From contig NZ_JPKG01000063.1 of NCBI RefSeq assembly GCF_000735605.1, positions 1 through 64,000 of the forward strand: DNA of 64,000 nucleotides, given 5' to 3'. A program made the translations under genes and the position numbers. Below are positions 1 through 8,831 of the stretch, piece by piece. How positions within the stretch are numbered: position 1 is the first letter of the stretch; every line of letters begins with the position of its first letter. The stretch comes from Allobosea sp. LC85 (GTDB taxonomy: Bacteria; Pseudomonadota; Alphaproteobacteria; Rhizobiales; Beijerinckiaceae). Under the pieces are notes generated by a model that searched no databases, had not been told where the DNA came from, and worked only from the letters and a program-made list of their open reading frames with translations.

Positions 1-559
1 AGTTTTCAAACAGCGGCGCATCAACAACGACAGATAAGCCCGCCGATCGCTCGGCGACAAGGCCTAACATGCTCATGAAGCGCAGTAGAGCGGCCCCGCC
101 AGCGGCGGCGCCGTCTCGATGGCCGCGTTATAGGCCCCACCAACTCACCCTGTCAACGCCAAAACAAAACTTTTCCGACAGTTCCATGACAGCGCCGCAT
201 TTTTTCGCACGTCACCGCTGATGGCGCCAAAATAAAATCAATGATTGCAATATCTTGCGGAGTTATCCACCTCCCGGCACCCGCACCTGCACCGTTCCGA
301 GGCGCGGGGCGCCGCCATCGGCGGCAGCGAAAGCGTTCGGCACACGCACCAACCTTGGCCCCCATCACGGACAGAGACTGGCCATTCCCGCGACACGCCC
401 GAGGGGCTGCACTGCCGAACTGGACGCCGGACGCGGCGCTCTGCACAGTCCCAGGCCTGCCTCGTTCCGCTCGCGGCAGTCCAGGCCGCCGGCCGGTAAC
501 ATGCCAGGGCGCTGTCGAGACGGGATCACGAGCGGGTTCACACTGTGCCGGAGAATACT
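1..559. other. Gene-free left end of window
   Basis: No convincing gene is visible. The stretch from about 160 to 265 is AT-rich for this genome and contains runs of A and T and a DnaA-box-like 9-mer (TTATCCACC, 263-271). From about 280 onward the DNA is GC-rich, and the short open frames overlapping it look like composition artefacts with arginine- and alanine-rich translations. The AT-rich part could hold the promoter of a gene to the left of the window or of the oxidoreductase at 560. Confidence 0.4.
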
Positions 560-1663
560 ATGCCTGAGATCATCGTGGTCGGCGCCGGAGTCCTCGGAAC
601 CTCCGTCGCCTATCGCCTCGCGCGCGCGGGCGCGCGCGTTACCGTGCTTGAGGCCACGCGGGTCGGCGGCGGCACGTCCGGCATCAGCTTCGCCTGGACC
701 AACTCCTGCAACAAGGAGCCCCGCAGCTATCACGACCTGAACGTCGCCGGCATGAAGGCGCACGCGGCATTGGAGGAGGAGTTTGGCGCAACACCCTGGT
801 GGCATGGCGGCGGTCGCGTCGAGTGGAAGGCGGAAGCCGAGCGCGACGCTCAGCGCGCCAAGGTCTCGCGCCTGCAGGGCTGGAGCTACGCGGCCGAATG
901 GATCGACCGCAAGCAGTTGCTCGAACTCGAGCCGGATATCGATCCTGCCGCGATCGGTGACGCACCCATCGCCTGGTATCCGAACGATGGCTGGCTCGAC
1001 CCGGTCGTCTACGCCCACGCCATGATGAGGGCGGCATGCCGGCTTGGTGTGAAGCTGAAGACGCAAACCCGGGTGAATGCCCTCCTCGTCGAAGGTGGCA
1101 AGGTCAAGGGCGTGCGCTGCGAAACCGGCGAGACTTTCCATGCAGACCTGGTGGTGAACTGCACCGGCCGCTGGTCCAATGACACGATCGGCGCCTCTGC
1201 CCCCAATGTCCCGCTGGAACCCACGGTCGGCTTCCTGGTCTTTACTCCGCCCGTGCCGGCCTCGATCCAGCGCGTGGTCTCCTCGCCGCTTTGCGATTTC
1301 CGGCCGGATGGCGCGGGAAGGCTGATGGTGCACTGGGGCGCGGCCGACGCGCAGGTGACGCCCGAGGTCAGCGAGCATCCCGGCATGGCGCAGGCTGCGC
1401 TCGTGATCGAGCGGTTGACCAGGATCCTTCCCGGCATTGCACCGGTCAAGCCCGAGGCCACCCGCGTCACCCAGCGCCCCATCCCCAAGGACGGTCTTTC
1501 GGCCATCGGACCCGTGCCCGGCCTCGACGGCTATTACCTGATGGTCACGCATAGCGGCGCGACGCTCTCGCCGGCGCTCGGGGCCATGGCCGCAGACGAG
1601 ATCCTCCAGGGCATCGAACGGGAGGAACTCGCCGATTTCCGCCCCGCGCGCTTCTTCACATAG
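560..1663 (+). CDS. FAD-dependent oxidoreductase (DAO family)
   Basis: Predicted flavoprotein of the D-amino-acid oxidase/glycine oxidase-like (DAO) family, 367 residues. The N-terminus has the Rossmann FAD-binding signature (VVGAGVLGTSVAYRLARAG), followed by an acidic residue ending the second strand (VLEA). The C-terminus has the family's second flavin-contact region (GLDGYYLMVTHSGATLSPALG). The start is the ATG at 560, because GGAG lies six bases upstream; an in-frame GTG at 545 is less likely. The substrate cannot be read from the sequence. Members of this family oxidise amines or amino acids, often in the cytoplasm. It stands alone, 75 bases ahead of a DUF1810 gene. Confidence 0.85.
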   Translation: MPEIIVVGAGVLGTSVAYRLARAGARVTVLEATRVGGGTSGISFAWTNSCNKEPRSYHDLNVAGMKAHAALEEEFGATPWWHGGGRVEWKAEAERDAQRAKVSRLQGWSYAAEWIDRKQLLELEPDIDPAAIGDAPIAWYPNDGWLDPVVYAHAMMRAACRLGVKLKTQTRVNALLVEGGKVKGVRCETGETFHADLVVNCTGRWSNDTIGASAPNVPLEPTVGFLVFTPPVPASIQRVVSSPLCDFRPDGAGRLMVHWGAADAQVTPEVSEHPGMAQAALVIERLTRILPGIAPVKPEATRVTQRPIPKDGLSAIGPVPGLDGYYLMVTHSGATLSPALGAMAADEILQGIEREELADFRPARFFT

Positions 1664-1738
1664 AATAGGAATCCGCGTCGGCACCTGGAAAGTCGTTCAG
1701 CCGAGTGCTTGCCGCGCCACATGATGGGAGGGCAAGCC

Positions 1739-2188
1739 GTGACGGAGACTCACGACCTTCAGCGCTTCATCGCGGCCCAGGAACCGATCTTCGAAACCGC
1801 GCTTGCCGAACTGCGAGCAGGCCGGAAGCGAACCCACTGGATGTGGTTCATTTTTCCGCAGCTGCGCGGCCTCGGCATTTCGCCGACAGCGGAACGCTAC
1901 GGCCTGGCCTCGCTGGCGGAAGCGCATGCCTATCTCGCCCATCCCATCCTCGGCCCCCGCCTCGTCGCGTGCACCGCCGCCATCCTGGAGATCGAGGGCC
2001 ACTCGGCCCATGCCATCTTCGGCTCGCCCGATGACATGAAGCTCCGCTCCTGCATGACCCTCTTTGCGCTGGCCGCGGGCAGCGGCGACAACATCTTCCG
2101 GCAGGGCCTGCAGCACTTTTTCGGCGGCAGCCCGGATCCGCGTACGCTCGACCTGATCGGCAGCACGTCCGGTGGAGCTGGCGCGTAG
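1739..2188 (+). CDS. DUF1810 family protein
   Basis: Small conserved protein of 149 residues belonging to DUF1810. The family signature is clear: the N-terminal DLQRF..AQ segment, then ELRAGRKRTHWMWFIFPQLRG, and later a segment with MKLRSCMTLF. The function of the family is unknown, and some database entries carry the misleading name calpastatin. The chosen start is the GTG at 1739, because GGGAGGG lies six bases upstream and family members start near this point; ATG codons at 1721 and 1724 would add residues without family support. Confidence 0.85.
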   Translation: MTETHDLQRFIAAQEPIFETALAELRAGRKRTHWMWFIFPQLRGLGISPTAERYGLASLAEAHAYLAHPILGPRLVACTAAILEIEGHSAHAIFGSPDDMKLRSCMTLFALAAGSGDNIFRQGLQHFFGGSPDPRTLDLIGSTSGGAGA

Positions 2189-2253
2189 TTCGCAAACCGC
2201 GAGATCGCTCACTGCGCCCATCGAACCAGACTTAAGCGTATGGCCCCAAACGC

Positions 2254-2279
2254 AAAAAGCGCCGGGAAACCCGGCGCTT
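2254..2279 (-). terminator. Rho-independent terminator of tRNA-Gly
   Basis: A perfect 10-bp stem (2257-2266 with 2270-2279) around a 3-nt AAA loop is followed, on the minus strand, by a run of five T (2254-2258, partly in the stem). It sits about 27 bases beyond the 3' end of the tRNA gene and is oriented to stop its transcript. Confidence 0.8.
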
Positions 2280-2306
2280 GCGGCAGTCTTGGTTGGGAAG
2301 AATGTC

Positions 2307-2381
2307 TGGAGCGGGCGAAGGGATTCGAACCCTCGACCCCAACCTTGGCAAGGTTGTGCTCTACCCCTGAGCTACACCCGC
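2307..2381 (-). tRNA. tRNA-Gly (anticodon GCC)
   Basis: Read on the minus strand this is a complete cloverleaf. The acceptor stem GCGGGTG pairs with its CGCCCGC partner, the D-arm is GCTCAGGGGTAGAGC, the anticodon arm CAACC-TTGCCAA-GGTTG gives anticodon GCC, and the T-arm contains GGTTCGAATCC. The discriminator is T and the CCA end is encoded. A strong terminator follows at 2254-2279. Glycine GCC tRNA serves the frequent GGC codons of this GC-rich genome. Confidence 0.97.
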
Positions 2382-2573
2382 ATCCGGACAGTGGCGCGCC
2401 AGCGGCGCGTGGCGGGCTTATTGCCCAAAGCGCCGAGAAGCGCAAGCGCCTGTTGCAAAGATTTTCGCCGAGGCCCTGACTTTCACCCTGTCGGAGCCAT
2501 CGCGACGCGCTTGCGGTAATGCCGCCCGGCGCGCTAGGCAACGCCAAGAACTCTTTGTTTCCGACGAGTTACG

Positions 2574-3098
2574 ATGACCGCACCGCTGACACCCGACGAG
2601 CTTTGCTCCCATCTGACCACGCAGAGCATTCCTTTCCACAGGCTCGATCACGAGGCGGTCTTTACCGTCGCCGAATCGAAGTCCCTGCGCGGCACAATCG
2701 ATGGGCACCACACCAAGAACCTGTTTCTGAAGGACAAGAAGGGTCGGCTCTTCCTGGTCTCGGCTCTGGAGAGCACACGAATCGACCTGAAGCGGCTGCA
2801 TCAGGCGCTCGGAGCCAGCGGCCGGCTTTCCTTCGGCTCGGCTGAGCTGCTGGAGGAGAAACTTGGCGTAACACCAGGCTCCGTCACCGCCTTTGCCGTG
2901 ATCAATGATCGCGCCGGCGATGTGACGATGGTGCTCGACGCCAATCTGATGAGCGGCGAGGCGATGAATTTCCACCCACTGATCAACACCGCGACGCTAC
3001 GCATCGCACGCGACGACATGCTGGGCTTCCTGCGCAGCACCGGACATGAGCCGCTGATCGTCGATTTGCCCGCTCCGGTCGATGGACAGAACGACTGA
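2574..3098 (+). CDS. Prolyl-tRNA deacylase-like editing protein (ProX/PrdX type)
   Basis: Stand-alone editing-domain protein of the YbaK/ProX superfamily, 174 residues. Related PrdX/ProX proteins hydrolyse mischarged Ala-tRNA(Pro), correcting errors of prolyl-tRNA synthetase in the cytoplasm. Visible features are the KNLFLKDKKGRLFLV strand with the conserved lysine, the GRLSFGSAELL segment, GVTPGSVTAFAVIND, and the C-terminal NFHPLINTATL motif typical of the family. The substrate assignment is by family only. It stands alone, separated from the downstream thioredoxin gene by 114 bases. A second, distinct YbaK-type protein lies at 62928-63395. Confidence 0.88.
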   Translation: MTAPLTPDELCSHLTTQSIPFHRLDHEAVFTVAESKSLRGTIDGHHTKNLFLKDKKGRLFLVSALESTRIDLKRLHQALGASGRLSFGSAELLEEKLGVTPGSVTAFAVINDRAGDVTMVLDANLMSGEAMNFHPLINTATLRIARDDMLGFLRSTGHEPLIVDLPAPVDGQND

Positions 3099-3212
3099 AC
3101 CTCCCCATCTATGTGGCGCGCGGCCCGTGGTCATGCGCCCGTTTTCGTATGCCCGACCGAGATCGGCCAGTGTGGCCGCGGTCGACCCTGTTGACGAGAT
3201 GAAGGAAGACCC

Positions 3213-4112
3213 ATGCTGCTCAACAGCGATGCGGCCGAGCAACCCGGCCTGATCAAGGATACGACGACACAGGGCTTCCGGCAGGATGTCGTGGCCGAAT
3301 CGATGAACCAGCCGGTTCTGGTCGATTTCTGGGCACCGTGGTGCGGCCCCTGCAAGCAGCTGACCCCGGTCATCGAGAAGGTGATCAAGGCTGCCGGAGG
3401 CAAGGTCAAGCTCGTCAAGATAAACATCGACGAGCACCCGCAGATTCCGGGCCAGCTCGGCATCCAGTCGATCCCGGCCGTCATCGCCTTCCAGCGCGGC
3501 CAGCCGATCGACGGCTTCATGGGCGCCCTGCCGGAAAGCCAGATCAAGGCCTTCATCGAGAAGCTCGTCGGGCCGATGGGCCCGGGCGCGACCGAGGAGC
3601 TGGTCGCCGCCGCGCAGGAAGCGCTCGAGGCCGGCGACGCGGCAGGCGCAAGCGAGCTCTACGCCAATGTGCTGGCGCTCGAGCCGGAGAATGTTGCAGC
3701 GCTCGCCGGACTCGCGCGCCTGCATCTCGATATGGGCGATATCGACGGCGCCAAGGGCATCCTGGCCGCGGTACCGGAAGCGAAGGCGTCCGATCCGGCG
3801 CTGGCCGCCGTGCGTGCCGCGATCGAGCTTGCGGAACAGGCCGCCTCGCTCGGCGACACAGCCGAACTCGAAGCGAAGGTCGCGGCCAACCCCGGGGATC
3901 ATCAGGCCCGCTTCGATCTCGCGCTGGCGCTGAACGCCCATGACAAGCGCGAAGAAGCCGTCGACCAGCTGGTTGCCATCATCAAGGCAGACCGGACGTG
4001 GAACGACGACGGCGCACGCAAGCAGCTGCTGCAGTTCTTCGAGGCCTGGGGTCACATGGACGACGCCAGCGTTGCAGGCCGCCGCAAGCTCTCGACGCTG
4101 CTGTTTTCATAA
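3213..4112 (+). CDS. Thioredoxin with TPR-like tail (CnoX/YbbN type)
   Basis: Protein of 299 residues with an N-terminal thioredoxin domain carrying an intact WCGPC active site (Cys44 and Cys47) and a C-terminal helical, alanine/glutamate-rich region resembling tetratricopeptide repeats. This two-part layout is that of the CnoX (YbbN) co-chaperedoxins, which bind chaperone clients; E. coli CnoX has lost the CxxC pair, whereas this one keeps it, so it may still be redox-active. A GAAGGAAG ribosome-binding site lies just upstream of the ATG. The next gene, a LON-domain protein, begins 11 bases after the stop, suggesting one protein-quality-control transcript. Confidence 0.9.
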   Translation: MLLNSDAAEQPGLIKDTTTQGFRQDVVAESMNQPVLVDFWAPWCGPCKQLTPVIEKVIKAAGGKVKLVKINIDEHPQIPGQLGIQSIPAVIAFQRGQPIDGFMGALPESQIKAFIEKLVGPMGPGATEELVAAAQEALEAGDAAGASELYANVLALEPENVAALAGLARLHLDMGDIDGAKGILAAVPEAKASDPALAAVRAAIELAEQAASLGDTAELEAKVAANPGDHQARFDLALALNAHDKREEAVDQLVAIIKADRTWNDDGARKQLLQFFEAWGHMDDASVAGRRKLSTLLFS

Positions 4113-4123
4113 GGTGCCGCGCG

Positions 4124-4816
4124 ATGGAAGGGAGCGACACGCCCATGGGCATGAACGCCGTCTATAACGGAGCCCAGGACTGCCCGCGGGTGATCCCGGT
4201 CTTCCCGCTGGCCGGTGCGCTCCTCCTGCCGCGCGGGCAGATGCCCCTCAACATCTTCGAGCCGCGCTATATCGCCATGATCGACGATGCGCTGCGTGAG
4301 CACCGCACCATCGGCATGATCCAGCCCGAGCCGGAGAGCGGCCGCCCGTCCGCCACGCCCGGTCTGCTGCAGGTCGGCTGCCTCGGCCGGATCACGCAGT
4401 TCGCCGAGACCGGCGATGACCGCTATATCCTGACGCTCACTGGCATCGCGCGCTTCCGCATTGTCGAGGAACTCTCGGTGACGACAGCCTATCGCCAGTG
4501 CCGGGTCAGCTATGACGATTTCGCCATCGATTTCATCGCCCGGGCGGGCGAGGACGAGGTCGACCGCAACAGCCTGCTCAGGGCGCTCCGGTCCTTCGCC
4601 AAGGCCAATGACCTGAAGATCGACTGGAAGGGCATCAACGAAGCGCCGAACGAGGCGCTGGTCAACGCGCTCTCGATGATGTGCCCCTTCGGCCCGCGCG
4701 AGAAACAGGCACTGCTCGAGGCCTCCAGCCTGAAGAACCGCGCCGATGTGCTGGTCGCGATCACCGAGATCGAGCTGGCGCGCGGCGGCAGCGACCCAGA
4801 GACAACCCTGCAGTGA
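4124..4816 (+). CDS. LON N-terminal (substrate-binding) domain protein
   Basis: 230-residue protein that consists essentially of the LON N-terminal domain without the ATPase or protease parts. The family signature is near the N-terminus (VIPVFPLAGALLLPRGQMPL, then NIFEPRYIAMIDDAL). Stand-alone LON-domain proteins are thought to bind substrates or partners, but no reaction is established. The ATG at 4124 has AAGG nine bases upstream; the ATG at 4145 is an alternative. It sits 11 bases after a CnoX-type thioredoxin, and its stop codon overlaps the start of the next gene (GTGA), so the three genes are probably co-transcribed. Confidence 0.85.
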   Translation: MEGSDTPMGMNAVYNGAQDCPRVIPVFPLAGALLLPRGQMPLNIFEPRYIAMIDDALREHRTIGMIQPEPESGRPSATPGLLQVGCLGRITQFAETGDDRYILTLTGIARFRIVEELSVTTAYRQCRVSYDDFAIDFIARAGEDEVDRNSLLRALRSFAKANDLKIDWKGINEAPNEALVNALSMMCPFGPREKQALLEASSLKNRADVLVAITEIELARGGSDPETTLQ

Positions 4817-6219
4817 ACCTTTCCCACGCGCCTGCGGCGGCGATCGCGCCCGTCACTTATCCGCCGCGCCGGGCCGTCACGGCCTGGCTGTTCTTCGACT
4901 GGGCGGCACAGCCGTTCTTCACGCTGGTCACCACCTTCGTCTTCGCGCCCTTCTTCGCCTCCGCCCTCGCGGCGGACGCGGCACAGGGACAGGCGCTCTG
5001 GGGCTATGCGACGGGTTTCGCGGGTCTCTGCATCGCCCTGCTCTCTCCCCTGCTCGGCGGCATCGCTGACCGCACTGGCCCGCGCAAACCCTGGATCGCG
5101 GCCTTCGGCGCGCTGCTCGTCGTCGGCTCGGCCCTGCTCTGGTTCGCAAGGCCCGGCTCGCCCGCCGCCGTTCCGATTGCGCTAGCCGGCTTCATCATCG
5201 CCACGATCGGCGCGGAATTCGCCACCATCTTCAATAATGCGATGATGACACGACTCGTGCCGCCGGAGCGGCTCGGCTGGCTCTCCGGCACGGGCTGGGC
5301 CATCGGCTATCTCGGCGGGCTGATCTCGCTTGCGATCACCTTGGCGCTGCTCGCCGCTGATCCGCTCACCGGCAAGACGCTGGCTGGCCTCGTGCCGATC
5401 CTTGGCCTCGACGCGGCAGCGCGCGAGGGTGACCGCGCCTCGGGGCCGCTCACCGCGCTCTGGTTCGTCATCTTCGTCACGCCGATGTTCCTGCTGACAC
5501 CGGACTCCCCGGGAACCGGCATGCGCCTCAGGGAAGCGGCGCAGGGCGGCCTCTCGCGGCTGAAGGCGACCATCGCCGAACTGCCACGCCTGCCCTCGCT
5601 CGGGCGCTTCCTGCTCGCCAACATGATCTATCAGGACGGGCTCGTGGCGCTCTTCGCCTTCGGCGGCATCTACGCGGCCGGCGTCTTCGGCTGGCAGACG
5701 ATCGAACTCGGCATCTTCGGGATCCTGCTCACCATCACCGGCACGCTCGGCGCCTGGTTCGGCGGCAAGCTCGATGACCGCATCGGTGGCAAGCCGGTGG
5801 TACTGGGCGCCATCGCCTGCCTGCTCTTCGCCTGCCTCGGCATCCTCTCGCTCGGGCCGGACCGCATCTTCTTCGTGCTGCCGGCCACGCCTCCGGCGGC
5901 AGGTGATGGGCTGTTCGCCTCGATGCCCGAGCGGATCTATCTCGGTCTTGGCCTGCTGATCGGCCTTGTCGCCGGCCCGCTCCAGGCCTCCTCGCGCAGC
6001 CTGATGGCCCGTCTCGCTCCGGCGGGCCGGCATGGCGAGTTTTTCGGCCTCTTCGCGCTATCGGGCAAGGTGACCTCGTTCATGGGCCCGACCTTCGTGG
6101 CGCTGGCGACCACCATCTTCGCCAGCCAGCAGGCCGGGCTGGCGGTGCTGATTGCGTTCTTCCTGACGGGCGGAGCGCTGCTCGCGGGCGTCAATGTGAA
6201 ACAAGGACTGGCGAAATAG
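4813..6219 (+). CDS. MFS transporter, UMF1/Atg22-like family
   Basis: Polytopic inner-membrane protein of 468 residues with about 12 predicted membrane spans. The N-terminal AWLFFDWAAQPFFTLVTTFVF segment is typical of the UMF1 (Atg22-like) branch of the major facilitator superfamily, and a GGIADRTGPRKPWI loop after the second span matches the MFS motif between helices 2 and 3. Substrates of this branch in bacteria are unknown. The GTG start at 4813 overlaps the stop of the LON-domain gene by four bases, implying coupled translation. It ends 94 bases from a convergent gene. Confidence 0.85.
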   Translation: MNLSHAPAAAIAPVTYPPRRAVTAWLFFDWAAQPFFTLVTTFVFAPFFASALAADAAQGQALWGYATGFAGLCIALLSPLLGGIADRTGPRKPWIAAFGALLVVGSALLWFARPGSPAAVPIALAGFIIATIGAEFATIFNNAMMTRLVPPERLGWLSGTGWAIGYLGGLISLAITLALLAADPLTGKTLAGLVPILGLDAAAREGDRASGPLTALWFVIFVTPMFLLTPDSPGTGMRLREAAQGGLSRLKATIAELPRLPSLGRFLLANMIYQDGLVALFAFGGIYAAGVFGWQTIELGIFGILLTITGTLGAWFGGKLDDRIGGKPVVLGAIACLLFACLGILSLGPDRIFFVLPATPPAAGDGLFASMPERIYLGLGLLIGLVAGPLQASSRSLMARLAPAGRHGEFFGLFALSGKVTSFMGPTFVALATTIFASQQAGLAVLIAFFLTGGALLAGVNVKQGLAK

Positions 6220-6288
6220 AGCGCGGGGGCGCCTCTGCCGCCGCACTTCACCGTCCAACGGCCAGCACCTCTCCCCTTCTCGTTACAA

Positions 6289-6308
6289 GAGGGCGATGCC
6301 GCGCCCTC
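6289..6308. terminator. Possible terminator hairpin between convergent genes
   Basis: A 7-bp GC-rich inverted repeat (6289-6295 with 6302-6308, 6-nt loop) lies between the convergent MFS and E1-like genes. There is no T-run, so it is only a candidate. Confidence 0.3.
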
Positions 6309-6313
6309 GTCGC

Positions 6314-8707
6314 TTATGGCAACGCCTTCAGATAGCGAACCGGCCGGCCCGGCGCCGCAGCCTGCGCCGCATGCACGATCGCGTTCGCGTCGATGCCGAA
6401 GTGCCGATAAAGGTCGGCAACGGTGCCGGTCTGACCGAAATGCTCGACGCCAAGCGCCTTCTGCTTGTGGCCGTGCACGCTGCCGAGCCAGGCCAGAGTC
6501 GCGGGATGACCGTCAAGCACCGAGACGATACCGCAATCGCGTGAAAGTTCGCCGAGCAGCCGCTCGATATGACTGGTCGCGCCATGATTGCCGCGCTGTC
6601 GCGCCCGCTCGGCCGCCTGCCAGCCGGCATTGAGCCGATCGGCCGAGGTGATGGCGAGCAGCCCGACATCGCGCCGGTCTTCACCGAGCAAGCCCACAGC
6701 CTCGATCGCCTCCGGCGCAACCGCCCCGGTATAGGCGATGACGACAGAGGCGTTCGGGCCGGGCTTCCTGAGCCAATAGGCGCCATCGATGATGTCGCGC
6801 TCGAGATCGGGCGTCATCATCCGCTTCGGCTGCTCGACCTGCCGTGTCGAGAGCCTGAGATAGACCGAGCCACCGGTCTCGTCGCGCAACCAGGTGCGCT
6901 CGTCGGGATCGCCCTCGCCATCCTTCTGCAGGTATTCGAAGGACCAGCGCATCATGACGGCGAGCTCGTCGACGAAGGCCGGCTCGAAGGCGCAGAGCCC
7001 GTCCTGGCTCATGCCGATCAGCGGCGTCGCGATCGACTGATGCGCGCCGCCCTCGGGCGCCAGTGTCGCACCTGACGGCGTCGCGACCACCATGAAGCGC
7101 GCATCCTGGTAACAGGCATAGTTCAGCGCATCGAGCCCGCGCGAGATGAAGGGATCATAGAGCGTGCCGATCGGGATCAGCCGTTCGCCGAAGATCGAAT
7201 GCGACAGGCCGAGCGCCGAGAGATTGATGAAGAGATTCATCTCGGCGATGCCGAGTTCGATATGCTGGCCCTTCGGCGAGAATTCCCATTTCTGCATCGA
7301 GGGAATGCGCTCGTCCTTGAAGGTATCGGCCATCGAGGCGCGGGCGAAAAGGCCGCGCCGGTTCACCCATGGCCCGAGATTGGTCGAGACGGTGACGTCC
7401 GGCGCGGTGGTGACGATGCGGTCGGCCAGCGGCCCGCCGAGCTTCGCCAGCTCGTCGAGCACCTTGCCGAAGCCCATTTGCGTCGACATCGTCGCCTGGA
7501 TGCCGGCCTCGAGTTTCGCAGGCACAGGCAGCGACGGCGCCGAGAAGCGACGGCGCCCCTCGGAAAAGAACGGCACCGTGTCGAGATAGCTGCGGAGCGC
7601 GGCTTCGGGCAGCGACAGCCCCTCGAACAGGTCCCATTCATGGCCGGGGCGGACCGTGTTGGCTCGTTTGAAGCCTTCCATCTGCTCCTTGGTCATCAAC
7701 CCGGCATGATTGTCCTTGTGCCCGGCAAGCGGCAGGCCAAATCCCTTGACGGTATAGGCGAGGAAACAGACCGGCCGGTCGTGATCGATGCCCTCGAAGG
7801 CTTCGAGCAGCGAAGGCAGATCATGCCCGCCGAGATTGCACATCAGCTTCGAGAGCTCGGCGTCGGAGCGGCTCTCGATCAGCGTCGAAACAGGCCCCTG
7901 ATCGCCGAGATCATCCATCAGGCGCTTGCGCCAGGCCGCGCCGCCCTGGAAGGTCAGAGCCGAATAGAGCTGGTTCGGGCAGGAATCGATCCAGGCCTTC
8001 AGCCGCTCGCCCCCCTTCTCCTTGAACGCGGCTTGCTGCAGCGAGCCGTATTTCAGCGTCACGACATCCCAGCCGAAATTGCGGAACATCGTCTCAAAAC
8101 GGTCGTAGAGCCCCTCGCGGATCACGGCATCGAGCGACTGGCGGTTATAGTCGATCACCCACCAGGTGTTGCGGACGCCGTGCTTCCAGCCCTCCATCAG
8201 GGCCTCGAAAATATTGCCCTCGTCGAGCTCGGCATCGCCGATCAGCGAAACCATGCGCCCGTCCGGCCGGCTTGTGCCCCAGCCATGGGCCTTCACATAA
8301 TCCTGGGTCAGCGAGGAGAAGAGCGTCTGCGCGACGCCGAGGCCGACCGAGCCGGTCGAGAAATCGACATCGTCGATATCCTTGGTGCGGGAGGGATAGC
8401 TCTGAGCACCCTTGTACCCGCGAAAATTCTCAAGCTTCTCGCGTGTCTGCAGGCCCATCAGGTAGTTGATGGCATGGAAGATCGGCGAGGCGTGTGGCTT
8501 CACCGCGACCCGGTCCTGCGGCTTCAGAGCCGCCATGTAGAGCGCCGTCATGATCGTCGCCAGGGACGCGGACGAAGCCTGATGCCCGCCCACCTTCATG
8601 CCGTCGCCGTTATCGCGCAGGTGGTTGGCGTTATGGATCGTCCAGGAGGCGAGCCAGAGAATCTTCTTCTCGAGTTCAGCGAGAATCGGCAGACGGGGAT
8701 CGGTCAT
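6314..8707 (-). CDS. Thiamine-diphosphate E1-like dehydrogenase (transketolase/AceE-like)
   Basis: 797-residue thiamine-diphosphate enzyme resembling homodimeric pyruvate dehydrogenase E1 (AceE) and transketolases. The TPP-binding motif is visible as GDAELDEG followed about 25 residues later by the asparagine of IDYNRQSLD. A middle pyrimidine-binding domain contains the ELGIAEMN segment with the activating glutamate. AceE proteins are usually near 890 residues, so this is a shorter variant, and no E2 or E3 gene lies beside it. Its reaction is therefore uncertain: it could be a 2-oxoacid decarboxylase of an unlinked complex or a transketolase-like enzyme. It is transcribed divergently from an Lrp-type regulator, which is the natural candidate for its control. 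Confidence 0.85.
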   Translation of the reverse strand: MTDPRLPILAELEKKILWLASWTIHNANHLRDNGDGMKVGGHQASSASLATIMTALYMAALKPQDRVAVKPHASPIFHAINYLMGLQTREKLENFRGYKGAQSYPSRTKDIDDVDFSTGSVGLGVAQTLFSSLTQDYVKAHGWGTSRPDGRMVSLIGDAELDEGNIFEALMEGWKHGVRNTWWVIDYNRQSLDAVIREGLYDRFETMFRNFGWDVVTLKYGSLQQAAFKEKGGERLKAWIDSCPNQLYSALTFQGGAAWRKRLMDDLGDQGPVSTLIESRSDAELSKLMCNLGGHDLPSLLEAFEGIDHDRPVCFLAYTVKGFGLPLAGHKDNHAGLMTKEQMEGFKRANTVRPGHEWDLFEGLSLPEAALRSYLDTVPFFSEGRRRFSAPSLPVPAKLEAGIQATMSTQMGFGKVLDELAKLGGPLADRIVTTAPDVTVSTNLGPWVNRRGLFARASMADTFKDERIPSMQKWEFSPKGQHIELGIAEMNLFINLSALGLSHSIFGERLIPIGTLYDPFISRGLDALNYACYQDARFMVVATPSGATLAPEGGAHQSIATPLIGMSQDGLCAFEPAFVDELAVMMRWSFEYLQKDGEGDPDERTWLRDETGGSVYLRLSTRQVEQPKRMMTPDLERDIIDGAYWLRKPGPNASVVIAYTGAVAPEAIEAVGLLGEDRRDVGLLAITSADRLNAGWQAAERARQRGNHGATSHIERLLGELSRDCGIVSVLDGHPATLAWLGSVHGHKQKALGVEHFGQTGTVADLYRHFGIDANAIVHAAQAAAPGRPVRYLKALP

Positions 8708-8752
8708 TTGGCTTCTCTCGATGCGGCCAAGCCATCATGCACGCTTCCGGCA

Positions 8753-8773
8753 GCGATTTTTGCCAAAGATCGC
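8753..8773. promoter_or_regulatory. Operator-like palindrome between E1-like gene and lrp
   Basis: A 21-bp imperfect palindrome (arms GCGATTTTT and AAAGATCGC around GCC, one mismatch) lies in the 124-bp gap between divergent genes. Its size fits an Lrp/AsnC-type site. Confidence 0.4.
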
Positions 8774-8790
8774 CGGCGAGGCTTTCCATC

Positions 8791-8807
8791 TTAGCGCTTT
8801 CCGCTAA
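8791..8807. promoter_or_regulatory. Second inverted repeat upstream of lrp
   Basis: TTAGCG and CGCTAA arms separated by 5 bases, 25 bases before the regulator's ATG. Spacing from the palindrome at 8753 is about 36 bases centre to centre, near the helical phasing expected for multiple Lrp dimers. Confidence 0.35.
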
Positions 8808-8831
8808 TCCTGCGAGCGAAAGCGAGACAAG

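Noticed and set aside
160..275. AT-rich stretch with a DnaA-box-like 9-mer (TTATCCACC)
   Set aside because: Only one imperfect box is visible and none of the usual alphaproteobacterial origin neighbours (hemE, maf, dnaA, parAB) are present, so an origin is not supported.
7199..8794. 531-codon open frame antisense to the E1-like gene
   Set aside because: It lies wholly over a well-supported gene; its translation is rich in Arg, Glu and Gly with no family motif, as expected from GC-skewed codon positions.
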